From assembly GCF_018122655.1 (NCBI RefSeq), contig NZ_JAGRQC010000003.1, positions 62,001-126,000 on the forward strand: 64,000 nucleotides of DNA. Direction: 5' to 3'. This DNA comes from Stakelama marina (lineage in GTDB: Bacteria > Pseudomonadota > Alphaproteobacteria > Sphingomonadales > Sphingomonadaceae). How positions within the stretch are numbered: the first letter of the stretch is position 1; the number at the start of each line of letters is the position of its first letter. Below are positions 58,767 to 64,000 of this stretch, piece by piece. The notes beneath the pieces were generated by a model, which saw only the letters and a program-made list of their open reading frames with translations, searched no databases and had not been told where the DNA came from. The position numbers and the translations under genes are program-made.

Positions 58767-59309
58767 ATGCGTATCGATATGGTGCCGGTGGGCGACAACC
58801 CGCCGCACAGCCTTAACGTCATCATCGAAGTGCCCATCGGCGGCGAACCCGTAAAGTACGAGTTCGACAAGGAATCGGGCGCGCTGTTCGTCGACCGCAT
58901 CCTGCACACGCCGATGCGCTATCCGGCGAATTACGGGTTCGTGCCGCACACGTTGTCGCCCGATGGCGACCCGCTCGACGCGCTGGTCGTGGCGCGTTCG
59001 CCCTTCATCGCCGGATCGGTGGTGCGGGCGCGGCCGATCGCGGTGCTGAATCTCGAAGACGAACATGGCGGCGACGAAAAGCTCGTCTGCGTGCCGGTCG
59101 ATTCGACCTTCCCCTATTACACCAAGGTGGAAGAAATGGAGGACCTGCCCGACATCGTGTTCAAGCAGATCGAGCATTTCTTCACCCACTATAAGGACCT
59201 CGAGACCGAGAAGTGGGTGCGTATCGGCACCTGGGGCGGCGCCGACGAAGCGCGCCGGATCGTCGTCGAGGCGATCGAGCGGGCGAAGGATGCCGAAAAG
59301 GCCGCCTAG
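58767..59309 (+). CDS. ppa: Inorganic pyrophosphatase
   Basis: A 180-residue family I pyrophosphatase that hydrolyses PPi. It has KYEFDKESGALFVDRIL, YGFVPHTLSPDGDPLDALV with the metal-binding Asp residues, and KWVRIGTWGGADEAR. The length is normal. Its stop shares CTAG with the ubiG stop at 59306-59309 (convergent overlap). Confidence 0.96.
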   Translation: MRIDMVPVGDNPPHSLNVIIEVPIGGEPVKYEFDKESGALFVDRILHTPMRYPANYGFVPHTLSPDGDPLDALVVARSPFIAGSVVRARPIAVLNLEDEHGGDEKLVCVPVDSTFPYYTKVEEMEDLPDIVFKQIEHFFTHYKDLETEKWVRIGTWGGADEARRIVVEAIERAKDAEKAA

Positions 59310-60040
59310 GCAGCCCTGGCAGTCACCAGATAATCGAGCTTCGTGTCGGCCGAGAGGGTAAAACCCCGGCCCGGCGCGAAGCTCAGGCCGCGTACATCGG
59401 TCACCTCCAGCCCGGCCTCCTTGAGGAGCGCCGTCAGCTCCTCCGGCGTCAGGAAACGGCTCCAGTCGTGCGTTCCCTTCGGAATCGCGCCCGTCCCTTC
59501 GCCCAGCGTAATCATCGCGATACGCGACAATGCGGTGCGGTTGGGCGTCGAAAGCACCATCAGCCCGCCATCGGCAAGCGCACCCGCAAGGCCGGCGACG
59601 AATGCCGCAGGGTCGGCGACATGTTCAATCACCTCCATCGAGGTGACGAGGTCGAAGCGGCGTCCGGCGACATTCTCGATGCCGCCCGCGATATAGTCGA
59701 TGTCGAGGCCGACCGCCTGCGCATGCGCCTGCGCGGCGCCGATATTTTCGGGCGCGGCGTCGATGCCTGTCACCGATGCGCCCAGCCGCGCGAGCGGTTC
59801 GGCGAGCAGCCCCGCCCCGCACCCGACGTCGAGCGCGGTCTTGCCGCCAAGCGGCGCGAAGCCGTGTTCGTCGCTGTCCCAGTGATGGTCGATCGCCTCG
59901 CGAAGATATTGCAACCGTACCGGATTGAGCCGGTGGAGCATCGCCGAAGAGCCCTTCGGATTCCACCAGTCGGCGGCGAGCCGCCCGAAATGTTCGGCCT
60001 CGGCCGGATCGATCGTCGAAGCGCGTGCATGGTCGGTCAT
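59306..60040 (-). CDS. ubiG: Ubiquinone biosynthesis O-methyltransferase UbiG
   Basis: A 244-residue UbiG that performs the two O-methylations of ubiquinone synthesis. The AdoMet motif DVGCGAGLL is at 71-79, with HWDSDEHGF before it and SMEVIEHV after. The ATG at 60040 is chosen. It is divergent from lysC; the spacer 60041-60175 holds hairpins but no gene. Confidence 0.95.
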   Translation of the reverse strand: MTDHARASTIDPAEAEHFGRLAADWWNPKGSSAMLHRLNPVRLQYLREAIDHHWDSDEHGFAPLGGKTALDVGCGAGLLAEPLARLGASVTGIDAAPENIGAAQAHAQAVGLDIDYIAGGIENVAGRRFDLVTSMEVIEHVADPAAFVAGLAGALADGGLMVLSTPNRTALSRIAMITLGEGTGAIPKGTHDWSRFLTPEELTALLKEAGLEVTDVRGLSFAPGRGFTLSADTKLDYLVTARAA

Positions 60041-60068
60041 GGCGATCGCTGTATCAGCAGCCGCGCCG

Positions 60069-60111
60069 CGCCCCAAGCGCTTGTTCGGGGCGGCGAAGCA
60101 CGGCTGTGCTT
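60069..60111. other. Two hairpins in the ubiG-lysC spacer
   Basis: CGCCCC (60069-60074) pairs with GGGGCG (60087-60092), and AAGCAC (60096-60101) pairs with GTGCTT (60106-60111) across GGCT. They lie in the divergent spacer and could be operators or 5' leader hairpins. No further support. Confidence 0.25.
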
Positions 60112-60175
60112 GCCTTCGGCGCACGTGCTTTCTATCAGGCGCGCTTCCGCACCCTGACACCGGGAACCCTTTCGC

Positions 60176-61426
60176 ATGGCGCGTATCGTGATGAAGTTCG
60201 GCGGCACATCGATGGCCGGGATCGAACGCATCCGAATCGTCGCCGAGCGCGTGAAGCGCGAATGGGACGCGGGCAACGAGGTCGCGGTCGTCGTATCGGC
60301 GATGGCGGGCGAGACCGACCGGCTGGTCAATTTCTGTCGCGAGGCGTCGTCGCTCTATGACGCGCGCGAATATGACGTGGTGGTGTCGTCGGGCGAGCAG
60401 GTGACGAGCGGGCTGCTTGCCATCGCGCTGCAGGCGATCGGCGTGCCCGCGCGGTCGTGGCTCGGCTGGCAATTGCCGATCCGCACCTCGGACGGCCATG
60501 CCTCGGCGCGGATCGCCGATATCGACACCAAGGCGCTGAACGCCAGCCTGGCCGAACGCGAGGTCGCCGTCATCCCGGGATTTCAGGGGCTTGCCGCGGG
60601 CGAACGCGTCGCGACGCTGGGACGCGGCGGATCGGACACCAGCGCGGTGGCGATGGCGGCGGCGATGAAGGCCGACCGCTGCGACATCTATACCGATGTC
60701 GACGGCGTCTATACGACCGACCCGCGCATCGTGCCGCGCGCGCGCAAGCTCAACCGCGTCACCTATGAAGAAATGCTCGAACTGGCGAGCGTGGGTGCGA
60801 AGGTGTTGCAGACCCGTTCGGTAGGACTGGCGATGAAGGAAGGCGTGCGCGTTCAGGTGCTGTCCTCGTTCGTCGAGGCCACCGACAATCCCGAACCCGG
60901 CACGCTGATCGTGGGCGAAGAGGAGATCGACGACATGGAACGCCAGCTCATCACCGGCATCGCGCACGACAAGGGCGAGGCCAAGATCACGCTTGCCGAG
61001 GTGCCCGACAAGCCCGGTGCGGTCGCGTCGATCTTCACCCCGCTGGCCGACGCCAACATCAATGTCGACATGATCGTGCAGAACATCGCGCATTCGGCCG
61101 GATCGACCGACGTCACCTTCACCGTGCCGCAGGCGGACATGCCGCGCGCGCTGGAAACGCTGGAGAGCAATCGCGAGGCGATCGGTTATGCCAAGCTGGT
61201 CCACGACACGCGCGTCGCCAAGATTTCGGTCGTCGGCGTCGGCATGCGCAGCCATGCTGGTGTCGCGGCGCAGATGTTCCAGACGCTGGGCGAGCGCGGC
61301 ATCAACATTCAGGCGATCACGACCTCCGAAATCAAGGTCAGCGTCCTGATCGAGGAAGACTATACCGAGCTTGCGGTGCGCGTGCTGCACACCGCCTATG
61401 GCCTCGACGCCGACGACGCCGCCTGA
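60176..61426 (+). CDS. lysC: Aspartate kinase
   Basis: A 416-residue aspartokinase, the first step to lysine, threonine and methionine. The kinase motif KFGGTSMAG is at the N-terminus, then TLGRGGSDTSAVAMAAAMKADRC. Two C-terminal ACT domains (KPGAVASIFTPLADANINVDMIVQN and GVGMRSHAGVAAQMFQTLGERGINIQAITTSEIKVSV) mediate feedback inhibition by lysine. It is monofunctional. The ATG at 60176 starts MARIVMKFGG. Confidence 0.96.
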   Translation: MARIVMKFGGTSMAGIERIRIVAERVKREWDAGNEVAVVVSAMAGETDRLVNFCREASSLYDAREYDVVVSSGEQVTSGLLAIALQAIGVPARSWLGWQLPIRTSDGHASARIADIDTKALNASLAEREVAVIPGFQGLAAGERVATLGRGGSDTSAVAMAAAMKADRCDIYTDVDGVYTTDPRIVPRARKLNRVTYEEMLELASVGAKVLQTRSVGLAMKEGVRVQVLSSFVEATDNPEPGTLIVGEEEIDDMERQLITGIAHDKGEAKITLAEVPDKPGAVASIFTPLADANINVDMIVQNIAHSAGSTDVTFTVPQADMPRALETLESNREAIGYAKLVHDTRVAKISVVGVGMRSHAGVAAQMFQTLGERGINIQAITTSEIKVSVLIEEDYTELAVRVLHTAYGLDADDAA

Positions 61427-61599
61427 TTCGCCGCGACCGCGCGTCACGCCCGGCGCCGGAAGTTAGCGAAGTTTGCGACACGTCCCCCCTGCTTCGCCCT
61501 CCCGCCAGATTTGGAGCGCAAAAGGGACTGGCAGGGGCGCGACAACAGCATCGGCCAGCTTGGAGCAGCCGAAACCCTACATTGCCAGCGCTTTTGCGA

Positions 61600-61749
61600 T
61601 TAGCCGCGGCGGGGCGTGAAGAGGTTGACGAACAGCCAGCCGAAGATCGACAGATAGGCGATCGCGACGATCAGCGCGACGAGCACCAGCCCGCCCGCGC
61701 GCAGTAGCGCGACGCGTGGTCCCGAAGGCGCGGGGGCGGTCTGTTCCAT
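61600..61749 (-). CDS. Small single-pass membrane protein
   Basis: A 49-residue protein. Residues 1-18 are polar, then LVLVALIVAIAYLSIFGWLFVN is a single hydrophobic helix, followed by a short basic end (TPRRG). The ATG at 61749 is preceded by AAGGA, inside the end of the upstream dehydrogenase gene, and is only two bases after its stop. No function is known; the coupling suggests it is co-expressed with that gene. Confidence 0.65.
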   Translation of the reverse strand: MEQTAPAPSGPRVALLRAGGLVLVALIVAIAYLSIFGWLFVNLFTPRRG

Positions 61750-61751
61750 GC

Positions 61752-62501
61752 TCAATCCTTACGCGCGACCTGGAAGCCGGCAAAGGACTGGCTGACCGGC
61801 ATCAGTTCGAGCGTGTTGATATTGAGATGCGGCGGCAGTTCGGCAACCCACAGGATGGTGTCGGCGATATCCTCGCCGGTCATCGGATCGGCACCGCCGT
61901 AAAGCTTGTCCGACGCCTGTTTGTCGCCGCCGGTGCGCACGATGGTGAATTCGGTTTCGACCATGCCCGGTTCGATCGAGGTCACGCGGACGCCGGTCCC
62001 GTGAAGGTCCGAACGCAGCCCGAGCGAGAACTGGCGGACGAACGCCTTGGTCCCGCCATAGACGTTGCCGCCGGTATAGGGATAGGTCGCGGCGACCGAC
62101 GACAGGTTGATGATCGCACCCTTTCGCTCGATCAGGCCGGGAAGCAGCTTGCGCGTCAGCGAAATCAGCGCGGTGATGTTGGTGTCGACCATCACCTTCC
62201 AGTCGTCGATATCGCTGTCCTGCGCGGGGTTGGTGCCGAGCGCGAGCCCGGCATTGTTGACCAGCAGGTCGATGTCGCGAAAGCCCTCGGGCAGCGCATC
62301 CAGCGCGGCGTCGCGCGCCGCCGCGTCGCGAACGTCGAACGCGCACGGATGAACCTTGTCGGCGCCAAGCTCGCCCACCAGCGCGTCGAGCCGCTCCTGA
62401 CGCCTGCCGGTCGCAACGACACGCCAGCCCGCCTTCACGAAGGCGCGGACGGCGGCTTCGCCGATACCAGCGGTACCACCGGTGATGAGGGCTGTTCGCA
62501 T
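61752..62501 (-). CDS. Short-chain dehydrogenase (YdfG-like)
   Basis: A 249-residue classical SDR. The cofactor motif is TGGTAGIG (7-14), then NNAGLALG, and the catalytic residues Ser135, Tyr148 and Lys152 (VYGGTK). The C-terminal lid and length fit YdfG, which oxidises 3-hydroxy acids. It precedes the 49-residue membrane protein on the minus strand. Confidence 0.9.
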   Translation of the reverse strand: MRTALITGGTAGIGEAAVRAFVKAGWRVVATGRRQERLDALVGELGADKVHPCAFDVRDAAARDAALDALPEGFRDIDLLVNNAGLALGTNPAQDSDIDDWKVMVDTNITALISLTRKLLPGLIERKGAIINLSSVAATYPYTGGNVYGGTKAFVRQFSLGLRSDLHGTGVRVTSIEPGMVETEFTIVRTGGDKQASDKLYGGADPMTGEDIADTILWVAELPPHLNINTLELMPVSQSFAGFQVARKD

Positions 62502-62554
62502 GTTGGTTTCTCCCGTTTCCTGTTCGTCAATGGTGCGCAGTTTCCGCGCCCTTC

Positions 62555-62629
62555 GTCATCCCGCACTTGATCCGGGATCCAGAGCCGCAAGCGCTTCGGG
62601 CTCTGGATCCTGACGTTCGTCAGGATGAC
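62555..62629. repeat. Inverted repeat (GTCATCC family)
   Basis: Arms GTCATCC (62555-62561) and GGATGAC (62623-62629) flank an inner pair GGATCCAGAGCC / GGGCTCTGGATCC. The left arm continues as GCACTTGATCCGGGATCC, the same family as the repeat in the serC-serA spacer at 41.7 kb. It lies between pheT and the SDR gene. Confidence 0.75.
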
Positions 62630-62662
62630 GGTCGAGGCGGGGGTGCCGTCACCCCGTCAGCG

Positions 62663-64000
62663 TTACCCCCTGAGCACCGCGCCCTGCTGCTCCGCCGCCT
62701 TCACGACCTTGTCGGCGACCGCCTTGATTTCCTCGTCGGTGAAGCTCTTGCCTCCGGGCTGGAGCGTGACTTCGACCGCCATGCTCTTCTTGCCCTCCTC
62801 GATACCTTCGCCGGTGAAGAGGTCGAACAGACGCGCGTCGACGATCGCCTTCTTGTCGGCGCCGCGCACTGCACGGATCAGCTGGTCGGCGCCAAGGTCG
62901 GCCGGGGCAAGGAACGCGAAATCGCGGCGAACCGCCTGCAGCGCGGGCGGCGTATAGGCCGGGCGCATGAAGCCGGTGCTGCGCTTTTCTGGGATCGCGT
63001 CGAGGAAAATCTCGACCGCCGCGACCGGCCCGTCGAGATCGAAGGCCTTGATGAGCCCCGGATGGACGATGCCGAAGCTCGCCAGGACATTTTTCGGCCC
63101 CAGCCGCAGCGTGCCCGACCGGCCGGGATGCCAGCTCTCGCCAGCCTCTCCCATCACCATCAGCTTGTCGGCGGGCGCCCCTGCCGCAGCGAGCAGCGCC
63201 AGCGCCTCGGTCTTGGCATCGAACGCGTCGAAGGGCAACGCCTTGCCGCTGTTCCACGCACGCGGCGACTTTTCGCCCGCCATGACCAGCGTCAGCGTCG
63301 GGCGTTCTCCATCCGCCAGATAGCGCCGGCCGATCTCGAACAGGCGAACACCGTCCGCCCCGCGATCGATGTTGCGCCGCGCCGCCGACAACAGCCCCGG
63401 CAGCAGCGAGGGGCGCATGACCTTGAGGTCCTCGCTGATCGGATTGGCGAGCGTCCATGCACCGCCGCCGAACGGCTCTGCCTCGGCCTCCGACACGAAG
63501 CTCCACGTCACCGCCTCGTGGAAACCGCGCGCCGCAGCCGAGCGGCGCACGCGGCGTTCGAGCTTCTGTTCGGCGGTCGCAGTGGGTGCGGCGACGCCGG
63601 GTGCGCGCGCGATCGGTGTCGAGGGCACCTTGTCGATGCCTTCGATGCGGATCACTTCTTCGACCAGATCGGCGGTGCCGTCGATGTCGCGCCGCCAGGT
63701 CGGGACGGTCACCTGCCAGTCGTCGGAGACGGTGAAACCCAGGCCTTCGAGAATCGACTTCTGCCGCTCGGCATCGATGGCAAGGCCACCCAGCGTTTCG
63801 GCGCGTTTCGGGTCATAGCCGATCGTGAGCGGCGTCGCGGGCGGTTCGCCGGACCGCGTGACGCCGCTCGGCGTGCCGCCGCAATGTTCGGTGACGAGCC
63901 ATGTTGCGATTGCGAGGCCTTCGTCGAGGAACGCCGGATCGACGCCGCGTTCGAAGCGTTGGCGCGCATCGCTGGTCAGCACGAGCTTCTGGCCGGTGCG
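62663..64000 (-). CDS. pheT: Phenylalanine-tRNA ligase beta subunit (3' part, cut by window edge)
   Basis: This is the C-terminal part of pheT. The frame is open to the window edge, so the 5' end is outside. Visible domains are the end of B3/B4, B5 (LTIGYDPKRAETLGG), the catalytic-like core (VTVPTWRRDIDGTADLVEEVIRIEG) and the terminal anticodon-binding FDX-ACB domain (RRDFAFLAPADLGADQLIRAV to EEIKAVADKVVKAAE). The enzyme charges tRNA-Phe with pheS, which is outside. Confidence 0.93.
   Translation of the reverse strand, partial: RTGQKLVLTSDARQRFERGVDPAFLDEGLAIATWLVTEHCGGTPSGVTRSGEPPATPLTIGYDPKRAETLGGLAIDAERQKSILEGLGFTVSDDWQVTVPTWRRDIDGTADLVEEVIRIEGIDKVPSTPIARAPGVAAPTATAEQKLERRVRRSAAARGFHEAVTWSFVSEAEAEPFGGGAWTLANPISEDLKVMRPSLLPGLLSAARRNIDRGADGVRLFEIGRRYLADGERPTLTLVMAGEKSPRAWNSGKALPFDAFDAKTEALALLAAAGAPADKLMVMGEAGESWHPGRSGTLRLGPKNVLASFGIVHPGLIKAFDLDGPVAAVEIFLDAIPEKRSTGFMRPAYTPPALQAVRRDFAFLAPADLGADQLIRAVRGADKKAIVDARLFDLFTGEGIEEGKKSMAVEVTLQPGGKSFTDEEIKAVADKVVKAAEQQGAVLRG

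Noticed and set aside
61577..61783. A 68-codon minus-strand frame over the SDR-lysC spacer
   Set aside because: It overlaps the better-supported 49-residue membrane protein and is Arg-rich shadow sequence.

Overview
The window is a high-GC, gene-dense stretch of chromosome from an alphaproteobacterium, most likely of the order Sphingomonadales (Sphingomonas-like). This rests on the alphaproteobacterial operon order, a two-piece (circularly permuted) tmRNA with tag ANDNEALAIAA, CtrA-type regulatory DNA, an NDUFS4-type Complex I accessory subunit, LemA/TPM and HisZ proteins, and short inverted repeats of kinds common in sphingomonads. I see no prophage, insertion sequence, CRISPR array, tRNA or rRNA gene. 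Nearly everything is vertically inherited housekeeping DNA.

Layout. 0-3.9 kb: two PaaI-type thioesterases, a lipoprotein PQQ-type sugar dehydrogenase and a secreted S9 peptidase. 3.9-16.6 kb: the translation/RNA operon rimP-nusA-ylxR-infB-rbfA ... truB-rpsO-pnp, split after rbfA by a sulfotransferase (opposite strand), thymidine kinase, a DUF6491-like protein and a site-2 protease. An inverted-repeat element sits between infB and rbfA, and clear terminators follow rpsO and pnp. 16.7-18.6 kb: a HisKA_2 sensor kinase, the permuted ssrA gene (minus strand) and an Rrf2/IscR-type regulator. 18.6-24.9 kb: mscL, a lemA-TPM-TPM-NUDIX operon, NDUFS4, the helicase hrpB and a 70-residue acidic protein. 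24.9-38.7 kb: polyprenyl diphosphate synthase, chorismate mutase, a GH130 enzyme, smc, two DsbA-like proteins with dciA, mutY, a serine hydrolase, nudC, prephenate dehydratase, cytochrome c and a LOG-family protein.

38.8-48.9 kb: an extensin-like lipoprotein, an alpha/beta hydrolase, serC-serA-hisZ (serine and histidine synthesis), a soluble chemoreceptor with a CBS-like sensor, a cytochrome P450 and an aldo/keto reductase. 48.1-55.3 kb: a CysQ-like phosphatase, pmbA, ubiA, a PilZ protein behind a consensus CtrA box, an M20 peptidase, rsmE and gshA. 55.3-64 kb: an ICMT-like membrane protein, an M61 aminopeptidase, ppa, ubiG, lysC, a 49-residue membrane protein coupled to a short-chain dehydrogenase, and the 3' part of pheT, which runs off the window.

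Genes are packed tightly. Several convergent pairs abut or share stop-codon bases, and many same-strand neighbours overlap by 1-8 bases. I did not find a convincing undescribed multi-gene system. The most interesting signals are regulatory: the permuted tmRNA, the CtrA box before pilZ, the repeat that buries the rbfA ribosome binding site, the SD-sequestering serC leader, and the CBS-like chemoreceptor.
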